From an uncultured Oscillospiraceae bacterium (GTDB lineage Bacteria; Bacillota; Clostridia; Oscillospirales; Oscillospiraceae), in NCBI GenBank assembly GCA_947626085.1, contig CANQQU010000013.1, positions 1 to 36,502 of the forward strand: a DNA stretch of 36,502 nt, read 5' to 3'. The translations under genes and the position numbers were made by a program. The notes beneath the pieces are model-generated. The model did not search any database and was not told where the DNA came from. It saw nothing but the letters and a program-made list of their open reading frames with translations. Numbering within the stretch: the first letter of the stretch is position 1; each line of letters opens with the position of its first letter. Positions 8,612-16,472 of the stretch are shown in pieces.

Positions 8612-9370
8612 ATGCTGAATCAATTTTCAAGAACCGAGCTTCTGTTCGGAAAAGAGGCCATGGAGCGGCTGGCGGCGGCCCGGGTGGCGGTATTCGGGAT
8701 CGGCGGCGTCGGCGGTTACGCGGTGGAGGTCTTGGCCCGCTCCGGCATCGGCGCCCTTGACCTGATCGACGACGACCGGGTGTGCCTGACCAACCTAAAC
8801 CGTCAACTCCACGCCACCTGGAAAACCATGGGCCAGTACAAGGTGGACGCCGCCGCCCAGCGGGTCCGGGACATCGCGCCGGAGGTCCGGGTCTCCACCT
8901 ACAAGACCTTTTACACCCCCGACACGGCGGCGCTGTTTGATTTTTCCCAGTATGACTATATCGTGGACGCCATCGACACCGTGACGGGAAAGATCGCCCT
9001 GGCAGTACAAGCGGCCCAGACGGGGACCCCCATCATCAGCTCCATGGGCGCCGGCAACAAGCTGGACCCCACGGCCTTTCAGGTGGCGGACATTTACAGC
9101 ACCTCCGTCTGTCCCCTTGCCCGGGTCATGCGGCGGGAGCTGAAAAAGCGGGGCATTTCCAAGCTGAAGGTGGTCTATTCCCGGGAGCCTCCCATGGCGC
9201 CCAGAATTGAAGCGGTCCTCGACTGCCAGGAGGAGGGCGTCTGTCCCCCGGACACGGTCCGAGGCGGCGGACAGCGGCGGCAGATCCCGGGGAGCAACGC
9301 CTTCGTCCCGGCGGCGGCGGGTCTGATCCTAGCCGGAGAGGTCGTGAAGGACCTGGCGGGAATCGGTTGA
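8612..9370 (+). CDS. tcdA: tRNA threonylcarbamoyladenosine dehydratase (TcdA/CsdL, E1-like ThiF fold)
   Basis: The 252-residue protein starts FSRTELLFG, the usual opening of this family, followed by the nucleotide-binding GIGGVGG loop (residues 29-35), the DDD acidic cluster (53-55) and NLNRQLHA (61-68), a hallmark that separates TcdA from ThiF/MoeB. The family uses ATP to cyclise the N6-threonylcarbamoyl group of adenosine 37 of ANN-decoding tRNAs to ct6A. There is no C-terminal membrane helix as in the E. coli form. The gene has its own consensus promoter and AAGGAG ribosome site, and is not cotranscribed with the fructan genes. No terminator is seen after it; the next promoter overlaps its stop codon. 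Function is confident from family; its sulfur-relay partner genes are not in the window. Confidence 0.93.
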   Translation: MLNQFSRTELLFGKEAMERLAAARVAVFGIGGVGGYAVEVLARSGIGALDLIDDDRVCLTNLNRQLHATWKTMGQYKVDAAAQRVRDIAPEVRVSTYKTFYTPDTAALFDFSQYDYIVDAIDTVTGKIALAVQAAQTGTPIISSMGAGNKLDPTAFQVADIYSTSVCPLARVMRRELKKRGISKLKVVYSREPPMAPRIEAVLDCQEEGVCPPDTVRGGGQRRQIPGSNAFVPAAAGLILAGEVVKDLAGIG

Positions 9371-9395
9371 CAAGGCGCGCGATCCCGGTTATAAT
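9367..9395 (+). promoter_or_regulatory. Full-consensus sigma-A promoter of the DegV gene, overlapping the tcdA stop codon
   Basis: TTGACA (9367-9372), a 17-bp spacer, and TATAAT (9390-9395) match the consensus at all 12 positions. The tcdA TGA (9368-9370) is part of the -35 box. Confidence 0.9.
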
Positions 9396-9430
9396 GAACA
9401 AAAAAGCCGGAAAGAAAGGAAGCATGGCGC

Positions 9431-10273
9431 ATGAAAATCAAAATCACAGCGGACAGCACCTGTGATCTGACCCCGGAGCTGATCCAAAAATACAACATTA
9501 CCATCACACCCCTGTCTGTCTCCTGCGGCGGGGAGAGCTTCCACGACGGGGTGGATATCACGCCGGATGAAATTTACGCGAAAAACGCCGAGACCGGCCA
9601 GCTGGCTTCCACCGCGGCGGTGAATATTCAGGAGTATATCACGGTCTTTTCCCAGGCGCTGAAGGACTATGACGCCGTGATCCACTTCACCATCAGCAGC
9701 GCCATGTCCGCCTGCTATCAAAACGCCTGTACCGCGGCGGAGGAGACCGGGAATGTGTGGGTCGTGGACAGCCGGAACCTGTCCACGGGCATCGCCCACC
9801 TGGTTTTGGACGCCTGTGACATGGCCCAGGCCGGGATGGCCCCCCAGGACATCCACCGGGAGTTGGAGCGCCGCCGGGAGAAGCTGGACGTGAGCTTCAT
9901 CGTGGACACCCTGGAGTATCTGCGCAAGGGAGGCCGCTGCACGGCGGTGACCGCCTTCGGCGCCAATCTTCTGAAGCTCCATCCCTGCATCTATGTGAAG
10001 GACGGGGAAATGGGCGTCGGCAAAAAGTACCGGGGCAAGCTGGAAAGCTGCCTTCTGTCCTATGTGAAGGACAAGCTGGCGGACCCCTCCACCGTGGACA
10101 CCAAGCGGATCTTCATCACCGATTCCGGCGTGGAGGAGCGCATCCGGGCGTCGGTGGAGCAGGCGGTCCGGGAGCTGGTCCCCTTTGAGGAAGTCATCCA
10201 CACCCGTGCCGGCTGCACCGTGTCCTGCCACTGCGGCCCCGGCACCCTGGGCATCCTGTTCTACAGAAAATAA
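9431..10273 (+). CDS. DegV family (fatty-acid-binding) protein
   Basis: The 280-residue protein begins with KITADSTCDL, matching the DegV N-terminal block, and has TISSAMSACYQNA (about residues 83-95) and VVDSRNLSTG, the lipid-carboxylate-binding blocks of the family. DegV/FakB proteins bind a fatty acid deeply in a two-domain fold; FakB members present it to the kinase FakA for incorporation of exogenous fatty acids into phospholipid. No fakA is visible here, so the exact role is open. The ribosome site AAAGGAAG lies about 10 bases before the ATG; an ATG at 9424 is out of frame. Spacing from its own full-consensus promoter is 35 bases. The next gene again has its own promoter, so this appears to be a single-gene unit. 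Confidence 0.92.
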   Translation: MKIKITADSTCDLTPELIQKYNITITPLSVSCGGESFHDGVDITPDEIYAKNAETGQLASTAAVNIQEYITVFSQALKDYDAVIHFTISSAMSACYQNACTAAEETGNVWVVDSRNLSTGIAHLVLDACDMAQAGMAPQDIHRELERRREKLDVSFIVDTLEYLRKGGRCTAVTAFGANLLKLHPCIYVKDGEMGVGKKYRGKLESCLLSYVKDKLADPSTVDTKRIFITDSGVEERIRASVEQAVRELVPFEEVIHTRAGCTVSCHCGPGTLGILFYRK

Positions 10274-10306
10274 GGGCTTTCAGCGATGCCCAGGCGCGAA
10301 ACCGCC

Positions 10307-10335
10307 TTGACACTGCGGACCCGGAACGGTACAAT
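10307..10335 (+). promoter_or_regulatory. Sigma-A promoter of the flavoprotein gene
   Basis: TTGACA (10307-10312), 17-bp spacer, TACAAT (10330-10335). It starts 33 bp after the DegV stop and shows that the open frame upstream of 10367 is untranslated. Confidence 0.88.
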
Positions 10336-10366
10336 GAAGACCGAAACCAAACAAGGAGGGGTATTG

Positions 10367-10978
10367 ATGAAGGTATTGCTCATCAACGGCAGCCCCCACT
10401 ATCAGGGCTGCACCTATACAGCCCTGGCGGAGGCTGCCAGGGCACTGGAACAAATGGGCATCGAGACGGAGATCTACCAGCTGGGGGCCGGACCGGTGCA
10501 GCCCTGCAACGGCTGCGGCGGCTGCCGGAAGCTGGGGAAATGCGTCTTTGACGACGGCGTGAATGAGATCGCCGCCCGGGCGGACAGCTTTGACGGCCTG
10601 ATCGTCGGGGCGCCGGTGTACTACGGCGGGCCCTGCGGGCAGATCCAGTGCTTCCTGGACCGGCTGTTTTACAGCGCGGCGGGGCGTCTGGCGGGGAAAC
10701 CCGCCGCGGCGGTGGTGTCCTGCCGGCGGGGCGGGGCCTCGGCGGCCTTCCAGCGGCTCAATATGTATTTCCAGATGTGCAACATGCCGGTGGTCTCCAG
10801 CCAGTACTGGAACCAGGTCCACGGCAACACTCCCCAGGAGGTGGCGCAGGATCTGGAGGGCCTGCAAACCATGCGCACCCTGGCCCAGAATATGGCATTC
10901 CTGCTGAAATGCCGGGCCGGGTCGGGGGAGGCCCTGCCGGTCTACGAGCCCAAGATTGCCACCAACTTCATTCGGTAG
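10367..10978 (+). CDS. Flavodoxin-fold NAD(P)H-dependent reductase with four-cysteine motif (iron-sulfur flavoprotein-like)
   Basis: The ATG at 10367 has GGAGGG at 10355-10360; a longer frame from 10286 would run through the promoter and is rejected. The 203-residue product starts KVLLINGSPHYQG, the FMN-phosphate loop of NADPH-dependent FMN reductases, and has a PVYYGGPCGQIQCFLDRL block near residue 85-102 that contacts flavin. It carries C47-X2-C50-X2-C53-X5-C59, the compact cysteine motif of iron-sulfur flavoproteins that holds a [4Fe-4S] cluster. It is therefore likely a cytosolic FMN (and possibly Fe-S) redox protein; the electron partner and substrate are unknown. It ends just before a very strong bidirectional terminator. 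Confidence 0.88.
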   Translation: MKVLLINGSPHYQGCTYTALAEAARALEQMGIETEIYQLGAGPVQPCNGCGGCRKLGKCVFDDGVNEIAARADSFDGLIVGAPVYYGGPCGQIQCFLDRLFYSAAGRLAGKPAAAVVSCRRGGASAAFQRLNMYFQMCNMPVVSSQYWNQVHGNTPQEVAQDLEGLQTMRTLAQNMAFLLKCRAGSGEALPVYEPKIATNFIR

Positions 10979-10988
10979 AGATTCTATG

Positions 10989-11031
10989 ATCAAAAAAGGG
11001 GTCAGGCGCAGCGCCTGACCCCTTTTTTGAT
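10989..11031. terminator. Bidirectional terminator with 21-bp perfect arms between the flavoprotein gene and htpG
   Basis: Arms at 10989-11009 and 11011-11031 are perfect inverted repeats around a single central base (11010). Each contains a run of six A (10992-10997) or six T (11023-11028) next to a GC-rich core (GGGGTCAGGCGC), so it reads as an intrinsic terminator on both strands for the two converging genes. Confidence 0.93.
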
Positions 11032-11054
11032 TGAGCAGTCCGTCAAAACTTCCT

Positions 11055-12944
11055 TTAGAACAGCAGCTTGCAGACCAGGGCGGTGTAGGCCGCCGGGTCC
11101 TCCAGGGGCAGCTCCGCCATGAGCTGGGCCTGGCAGCACAGAAGCTGGGCATAGTCCTTGGCCTTCACCGGGTCCTCGGTCATAGCGCCGCGCATGGCCT
11201 CCACCGCCGGATGGGCAGGGTTCAGCTCCAGGATCCGGCCCACCGGGTAGGCAAACTCCGGATTCACCCGGCGCATATACTTCTCCATCTCGAAGCTCAT
11301 CCCCGCGTCGGGGACCATGGCCGCCGGATGGCTGCCCAGATCGTCGGACAGGCGGACCTCCTTCACCTGGTCGCCCAGGCTCTCCTTCACGAAGGTCAAA
11401 AAGCCCTTCCACTCCTGGGCCTTGGCCTCGGCCTCCTTCTTTTCCTCCTCGGTCTTGAGACCCAGGTCCTCGGTGGAGACGTTGCAGAAGCTCTTTTCCT
11501 GGTAGGTCATCAGGGTCTGGGGCACGAACTCGTCCACATCCTCGGTAAAGAGCAGGGTGTCGTAGCCCTTGGCAGCCAGGGTCTCCACCTGGGGCAGCTT
11601 GGCCAAGCGGTCCTTATTCTCGCCGGGGGCGTAGTAGATCTTCTCCTGGCCCTCGGGCATGGCAGAAACGTACTCCTTCAATGTCACCAGCTTGCCCTGC
11701 TTCTGGCTGTAGAACAGCAGCAGGTCCTGGCAGGCGTCCTTGTGGGCGCCGTAGTCGGAAACCGTGCCGTATTTCAGCTGGCGGCCGAAGACGGCGTAAA
11801 ATTCCTCGTACTTCTCCCGGTCCTTTTCCAGCAGGTCCGTCAGCTCGGACTTGATTTTCTTCTCCAGGTTCCGGGCGATGATGGTCAGCTGCCGGTTGTG
11901 CTGGAGCATCTCCCGGCTGATGTTCAGGGACAGGTCCTGGCTGTCCACCACGCCCCGGACGAAGCGGAAATGCTCCGGCAGCAGCTCCTCGCAGTTTTCC
12001 ATGATCATCACACCGCTGGAATAGAGCTGCAAGCCCCGCTTATAGTCCTTGGTATAGAAGTCAAAGGGCGCCTTGGAGGGGATATAGAGCAGGGCCTTGA
12101 AGGACACCGTGCCCTCGGCGCTGGAGTGGATCACCCGCAGGGGCTTGTTGTAATCGTAGAATTTCTCGCGGTAGAAGCTGTCGTACTCCTCCTGGGTCAC
12201 ATCCTTTTTGTTCCGCTGCCAGAGGGGGACCATGGTGTTCAGGGTCTCCATCTCGGTGTAGTCCTCGTACTCGGGCTTGTCCTCGGGGGAGTCGGCCTTC
12301 TTCCGGGACTTTGTCACCTCCATGCGGATGGGGTGGCGCAGATAGTCGGAATATTTCCGCACCAGCTCCCGGATCTCGTACTCCTCCAGGAAGCGGGAAT
12401 ACTGCTCGTCCTCCGTGTCCTCCTTCAAGGTCATGATCACGTCGGTGCCCACGCCGTCCCGCTGGGCCGGCTCGATGGTGTACCCCTCGGAGCCGTCGGA
12501 GGTCCAGCGCCAGGCCTGGTCCTGGCCATACTTTTTGGTGAGGACCTCCACCTTGGACGACACCATAAAAGCCGAATAGAAGCCCACGCCAAACTGGCCG
12601 ATAATGTCCACATCCTCGCTTTTCTCCATGGCCTGCTTGAAGCCCAGGGAGCCGGACTTGGCGATGGTGCCCAAATTTTCCTCCAGCTCGGCCTTGTCCA
12701 TGCCGATGCCGTTGTCGGAGACGGTAAGGATCCGGCTGTCCGGGTCTCGGGTGATGGTGATGGCGAAGCCGTCCCGGTCCACGGCCACCTTGTCGTCGGT
12801 CAGGGCGGTATAGGCCAGCTTGTCAATGGCGTCGCTGGCGTTGGAGAGGATCTCCCGGAGGAAGATCTCCTGATGGGTATAGATCGAATGGATCATCAGA
12901 TCCAGCAGCCGCTGGGATTCGGCCTTGAATTGCTGCTTTTCCAT
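11055..12944 (-). CDS. htpG: Molecular chaperone HtpG (Hsp90)
   Basis: The 629-residue product starts MEKQQFKAES, the usual HtpG opening. A GTG at 12977 would extend it by 11 residues but lies inside the CIRCE operator, so the ATG at 12944 is used; AAAGGA lies about 13 bases before it. GHKL ATP-site motifs are in place: E31 and N35 (EILSNASDA), D77 in DNGIGM, and GQFGVGFYSAFMV near residue 115. Middle and C-terminal dimerisation domains complete a normal-length Hsp90. It is an ATP-dependent cytosolic chaperone dimer. It is monocistronic: promoter with CIRCE upstream and bidirectional terminator downstream. Control by HrcA is directly suggested by the operator. Confidence 0.97.
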   Translation of the reverse strand: MEKQQFKAESQRLLDLMIHSIYTHQEIFLREILSNASDAIDKLAYTALTDDKVAVDRDGFAITITRDPDSRILTVSDNGIGMDKAELEENLGTIAKSGSLGFKQAMEKSEDVDIIGQFGVGFYSAFMVSSKVEVLTKKYGQDQAWRWTSDGSEGYTIEPAQRDGVGTDVIMTLKEDTEDEQYSRFLEEYEIRELVRKYSDYLRHPIRMEVTKSRKKADSPEDKPEYEDYTEMETLNTMVPLWQRNKKDVTQEEYDSFYREKFYDYNKPLRVIHSSAEGTVSFKALLYIPSKAPFDFYTKDYKRGLQLYSSGVMIMENCEELLPEHFRFVRGVVDSQDLSLNISREMLQHNRQLTIIARNLEKKIKSELTDLLEKDREKYEEFYAVFGRQLKYGTVSDYGAHKDACQDLLLFYSQKQGKLVTLKEYVSAMPEGQEKIYYAPGENKDRLAKLPQVETLAAKGYDTLLFTEDVDEFVPQTLMTYQEKSFCNVSTEDLGLKTEEEKKEAEAKAQEWKGFLTFVKESLGDQVKEVRLSDDLGSHPAAMVPDAGMSFEMEKYMRRVNPEFAYPVGRILELNPAHPAVEAMRGAMTEDPVKAKDYAQLLCCQAQLMAELPLEDPAAYTALVCKLLF

Positions 12945-12970
12945 ATCGCGAAGCACATCCTTTGTTTGTT

Positions 12971-12997
12971 TTAGCACTCACTCATTCTGAGTGCTAA
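12971..12997. promoter_or_regulatory. CIRCE operator (HrcA binding site) upstream of htpG
   Basis: TTAGCACTC (12971-12979), nine bases, GAGTGCTAA (12989-12997): a perfect match to the CIRCE consensus. It lies directly downstream of the htpG -10 box on the minus strand, so bound HrcA would block initiation; heat stress relieves this in known systems. The site is some 50 bp from the ABC-F promoter on the other strand and probably does not control that gene. Confidence 0.96.
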
Positions 12998-13000
12998 TTT

Positions 13001-13028
13001 ATTATAGCGCGGATTTTGAAAAATGCAA
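13001..13028 (-). promoter_or_regulatory. Sigma-A promoter of htpG
   Basis: On the minus strand TTGCAT (13023-13028) and TATAAT (13001-13006) are separated by 16 bp, with CIRCE beginning 3 bp beyond the -10 box. Confidence 0.85.
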
Positions 13029-13048
13029 GCCCCCTGGAAAAAAGTTCT

Positions 13049-13076
13049 TTGAAACTTCACAATTCTGTGGTAGAAT
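13049..13076 (+). promoter_or_regulatory. Probable sigma-A promoter of the ABC-F/argS unit
   Basis: TTGAAA (13049-13054) and TAGAAT (13071-13076) with a 16-bp spacer, 32 bp before the ABC-F ATG. An AGGAGG-like site (CAGGAGGCAG) follows near 13098. Confidence 0.7.
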
Positions 13077-13108
13077 GGGCCTGATAAATGTGAAAACCAG
13101 GAGGCAGT

Positions 13109-14716
13109 ATGATCACAGTATCCAATTTGGGGATGCAGTTCGGCGGGCAGTGGCTGTTCCAGCACGCGGACCTGCAATTTTTGCCGGGCAACTGCTACGG
13201 CGTCATCGGCGCCAACGGGGCGGGAAAATCCACGTTTTTGAAGCTTCTCTGCGGGGAGCTGGACTCCACCACCGGGGAGATCTCCGTCACCCCGGGGCAG
13301 CGGATCAGCGTCCTGCGGCAGAATCAGAACGCCTACGATGAATACACCGTACTGGACACGGTGATCATGGGCAACCGGAAGCTCTACGAGGTCCGCCAGG
13401 AGAAGGACGCCATCTACGAAAAGCCGGACTTTTCCGACGAGGACGGCATCCGGGCCGCCGAATTGGAGGCGGAATTCACGGAGCTGGGGGGCTGGGAAGC
13501 CGAGTCCGACGCCTCCCGCCTGCTTCAGGGCCTGGGGGTGCCCACGGAAACCCACGGCGACCGCATGGCGGACACCGACCCCCGGCTGAAGGTGAAGGTG
13601 CTGCTGGCCCAGGCCCTGTTTGGCAATCCCGACATCGTCATGCTGGACGAGCCCACCAACAACCTGGATATCGAGTCCATCGACTTTCTGGAGGATTTCC
13701 TGCTGGACTTCCCCGGCATGGTCATCGCCGTGTCCCACGACCGGCACTTCCTCAACACCGTCTGCACCCACATCGTGGACATCGACTACGGCAAGATCAA
13801 GATGTATGTGGGCAACTACGACTTCTGGTACGAGTCCAGCCAGCTGGTCCAGGCCATGATCCGCAACAAAAACAAGCGCAACCAGGAGAAGATTGAGGAG
13901 CTGCAGCTGTTCATTCAGCGCTTCGCCGCCAACAGGGCCAAGAGCAAGCAGGCCACCGCCCGCCGCCGTCTGCTGGACAAGCTGACGGTGGAGGAGATGC
14001 CCGCCTCCACCCGGCGCTACCCCTTCGTGGGCTTCCAGCCGGAGCGGGAGCTGGGAAAGGACATTCTCACGGTCAAGGATGTGTCCGTCACCGTGGACGG
14101 GGTGAAGCTGCTGGACAAGGTCTATTTTAACGTGGGCCGCACCGACAAGATCGCCTTTGTGGGCGAAAACGAGCTGGCCCAGACCGCTCTGTTTCAAATT
14201 CTCATGGGGGAGCTGGAGCCCGACGAGGGCAGCATCAAGTGGGGCGTCTCCACCGCCCGCAGCTACCTGCCCAAGGATAACAGCCCCTATTTTGACGGCT
14301 GCAAAACCGAGCTGGTGGACTGGCTGCGGCAGTATTCCATCAAAAAGGACGACGTGTATCTCCGGGGCTTCCTGGGCCGGATGCTCTTCTCCGGGGAGGA
14401 CGCCTTCAAGCCGGTGGAGGTCCTCTCCGGCGGGGAGAAGGTCCGGTGCATGCTCTCCAAAATGATGCTCTCCGGGGCCAACGTGGTGCTGCTGGACCAG
14501 CCCACCAACCACCTGGACATGGAATCCATCCAGGCGGTGAACAAGGGGCTGATCGCCTTCCCCGGGGTGGTGCTGCTGGCCAGCCACGACCATGAAATGC
14601 TCTCCTCGGTGTGCAACCGGGTCATCGCCTTCCAGCCCGACGGCACCATCATTGACCGCTACGGCACCTTCGACGATTATCTTGCCTGGCAGGCGGAACA
14701 GAAAGGAAAAATTTGA
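13109..14716 (+). CDS. ABC-F family ATPase (YkpA/YbiT-like) with one degenerate ATP site
   Basis: The 535-residue protein has two ABC ATPase domains joined by a charged linker (about 250-292) and no membrane segment, as in ABC-F proteins that act on ribosomes. Domain 1 has an intact Walker A (GANGAGKST, K40) and Walker B (MLDEPTNNLD, E181), but its signature position reads TDPRLKVKV (156-164) where LSGGQ/E is expected. Domain 2 keeps an intact signature (LSGGE, 439-443) but its Walker A reads GENELAQT (352-359, Gln at the Lys position 358) and its Walker B reads LLDQPTNHLD (Gln464 for Glu). Because composite sites pair Walker A/B of one domain with the signature of the other, site 1 is complete and site 2 is altered in all three motifs. 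Its TGA overlaps the argS ATG (TGATG), so the two are coupled. Confidence 0.93.
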   Translation: MITVSNLGMQFGGQWLFQHADLQFLPGNCYGVIGANGAGKSTFLKLLCGELDSTTGEISVTPGQRISVLRQNQNAYDEYTVLDTVIMGNRKLYEVRQEKDAIYEKPDFSDEDGIRAAELEAEFTELGGWEAESDASRLLQGLGVPTETHGDRMADTDPRLKVKVLLAQALFGNPDIVMLDEPTNNLDIESIDFLEDFLLDFPGMVIAVSHDRHFLNTVCTHIVDIDYGKIKMYVGNYDFWYESSQLVQAMIRNKNKRNQEKIEELQLFIQRFAANRAKSKQATARRRLLDKLTVEEMPASTRRYPFVGFQPERELGKDILTVKDVSVTVDGVKLLDKVYFNVGRTDKIAFVGENELAQTALFQILMGELEPDEGSIKWGVSTARSYLPKDNSPYFDGCKTELVDWLRQYSIKKDDVYLRGFLGRMLFSGEDAFKPVEVLSGGEKVRCMLSKMMLSGANVVLLDQPTNHLDMESIQAVNKGLIAFPGVVLLASHDHEMLSSVCNRVIAFQPDGTIIDRYGTFDDYLAWQAEQKGKI

Positions 14717-16467
14717 TGGAAAAATTGCTTGATCTCATCTCCCGGCAGGTGTCGGAGGCCTTTGCCGCGGCAGGCTACGATCCCGCCTACGGGCGGGTCA
14801 CCGTCTCCAACCGGCCGGACCTGTGCGAATACCAGTGCAACGGCTGCCTCTCCGCCGCCAAGGTCTACCACTGCGCCCCCATGGTCATTGCCCAGGCGGT
14901 GGCGGAGAAGCTGGACCGGGGGAATTTTGACCTGGTGGAGGCGGTGAAGCCCGGATTTCTGAACCTCAACATCTCCGGGGCCTTCCTGCAAAGCTATCTG
15001 GAGGCCATGCGTACCGCCCCGGACTTTGGCGTGGAGAAGACCGGCCTGGGAAAGACCGTGGTGGTGGACTACGGCGGGCCCAATGTTGCCAAGCCCCTGC
15101 ACATCGGCCACCTCCGCTCCGCCATCATCGGCGAGAGCATGAAGCGGCTGTACAGCTTCTTCGGCTACCATGCCATTGGAGACGTACACTTGGGGGACTG
15201 GGGCTTGCAAATGGGCCTGATCATCGCGGGCCTCCGGGAAAAGGAGCCGGACCTTCCCTATTTTGACCCGGATTTTACCGGGGACTACCCCGCCGAAGCC
15301 CCCTTCACCCTTTCGGAGCTGGAGGAGATCTATCCCGCCGCCTCCGCCCGAAAAAAGGTAGACCCGGAATTTGGGGAGCGGGCCCATCAGGCCACCTTTG
15401 AGCTTCAGCAGGGGCGGCGGGGCTACCGGGCCCTGTGGCGGTACATTATGAACGTGTCCCTGGCGGATATCCGGCGGATCTACGACCAGCTGGACGTTCA
15501 CTTTGAGTCCTGGCTGGGAGAGAGCGACGCGGACCCCTTCATCCCCGCCATGCTGGAGCGGCTGAAAGCCTCCGGCTGCGCCGTGGAAAGCGAGGGTGCG
15601 CTGGTATTCCCCGTGGCGGAGCCCGGGGACAAGAAGGAGATGCCCCCCTGCATCCTGGTCAAGTCCGACGGGGCGGTGCTTTACGACACCACGGAACTGG
15701 CCACCATGGTCCAGCGGATGCAGGATTTCGCCCCGGACAAGATCCTCTATCTGGCGGACAAGCGGCAGAGCCTCCACTTTGAGCAGGTCTTCCGGGCAGC
15801 CCGAAAAAGCGGCATTGTGAAGCCGGAGACAGAGCTGGAATTTTTGGGCTTCGGCACCATGAACGGCCCTGACGGAAAGCCCTTCAAGACCCGGGACGGC
15901 GGCGTCATGCGCTTAGAGCGGCTGATCGCCGACATCATGGCCTTCGTGGGCAAAAAGGTGGAGGAAAACCGGATCGTGGCCCCGGAGGATGCCCCCGCCA
16001 CCACCAAGATCATCGCCATGGCGGCGCTCAAATACGGAGATCTGAGCAATCAGCCCACCAAGGACTATGTTTTCGACATGGACCGCTTCGCCGCCTTCGA
16101 GGGCAACACCGGGCCCTATCTGCTCTACACCACGGTGCGGGTCAAGAGCATCCTGTCCAAATTCGGCGCCTGGGAGGACCTGCCCATCCGGGCCCCCGCC
16201 AGCCCCGCCCAGAAGGACCTGATGCGGGTCCTCGCCCGGTTCTGCCCGGCCCTGGAGGGCGCCCTGAGCGCCTCCTGCCCCAGCGTGCTGTGCGCCTATC
16301 TATATGATCTGGCGGGGGCGGTGAACCACTTCTACCATGAGACTCGGATCCTGGACCAGGAGGACAAGGGCCTCCAGGCCGGCTCCATCGCGCTCATTGG
16401 CCTGGCCAAGCGGGTCCTGGAGCAGGGCATGGACCTGCTGGGTTTCACGGCCCCGGAAAAGATGTGA
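14716..16467 (+). CDS. argS: Arginyl-tRNA synthetase
   Basis: The ATG at 14716 overlaps the stop of the ABC-F gene, with AAAGGA at 14703-14708 as ribosome site. The 583-residue class I synthetase contains the N-terminal ArgRS additional domain (1-85), the catalytic core with HIGH (129-132, in PLHIGHLRS), DVHLGDWG and the KMSKS-equivalent loop region near GKPFKTRDGG (387-396), and the C-terminal DALR anticodon-binding domain ending at YTTVRVKSIL onwards. It charges tRNA-Arg with arginine in the cytosol. Coupling to an ABC-F translation factor is a sensible pairing of translation functions. A strong terminator begins 6 bp after the stop. Confidence 0.97.
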   Translation: MEKLLDLISRQVSEAFAAAGYDPAYGRVTVSNRPDLCEYQCNGCLSAAKVYHCAPMVIAQAVAEKLDRGNFDLVEAVKPGFLNLNISGAFLQSYLEAMRTAPDFGVEKTGLGKTVVVDYGGPNVAKPLHIGHLRSAIIGESMKRLYSFFGYHAIGDVHLGDWGLQMGLIIAGLREKEPDLPYFDPDFTGDYPAEAPFTLSELEEIYPAASARKKVDPEFGERAHQATFELQQGRRGYRALWRYIMNVSLADIRRIYDQLDVHFESWLGESDADPFIPAMLERLKASGCAVESEGALVFPVAEPGDKKEMPPCILVKSDGAVLYDTTELATMVQRMQDFAPDKILYLADKRQSLHFEQVFRAARKSGIVKPETELEFLGFGTMNGPDGKPFKTRDGGVMRLERLIADIMAFVGKKVEENRIVAPEDAPATTKIIAMAALKYGDLSNQPTKDYVFDMDRFAAFEGNTGPYLLYTTVRVKSILSKFGAWEDLPIRAPASPAQKDLMRVLARFCPALEGALSASCPSVLCAYLYDLAGAVNHFYHETRILDQEDKGLQAGSIALIGLAKRVLEQGMDLLGFTAPEKM

Positions 16468-16472
16468 GTTCC

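Noticed and set aside
6527..8623. Long open frame (698 codons) on the minus strand opposite the levanase gene
   Set aside because: It is antisense to a gene with clear GH32 motifs, its residues are dominated by Gly, Val, Ala, His and Leu as expected from GC-rich antisense reading, and it has no recognised domain.
10286..10366. N-terminal extension of the flavoprotein
   Set aside because: It would be translated through a consensus promoter; a GGAGGG site points to the ATG at 10367.
11031..12974. 647-codon + strand frame opposite htpG
   Set aside because: It covers exactly the htpG gene, starts inside the bidirectional terminator, and has a Leu/Val/Gly/His-biased composition with no domain.
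12945..12977. Upstream GTG start for htpG
   Set aside because: The codon lies within the CIRCE operator and only about 24 bp from the -10 box; the ATG at 12944 gives the usual HtpG N-terminus.
12971..14593. 540-codon minus-strand frame opposite the ABC-F gene
   Set aside because: Antisense shadow; it would also have to end in the CIRCE region, and shows no domain.
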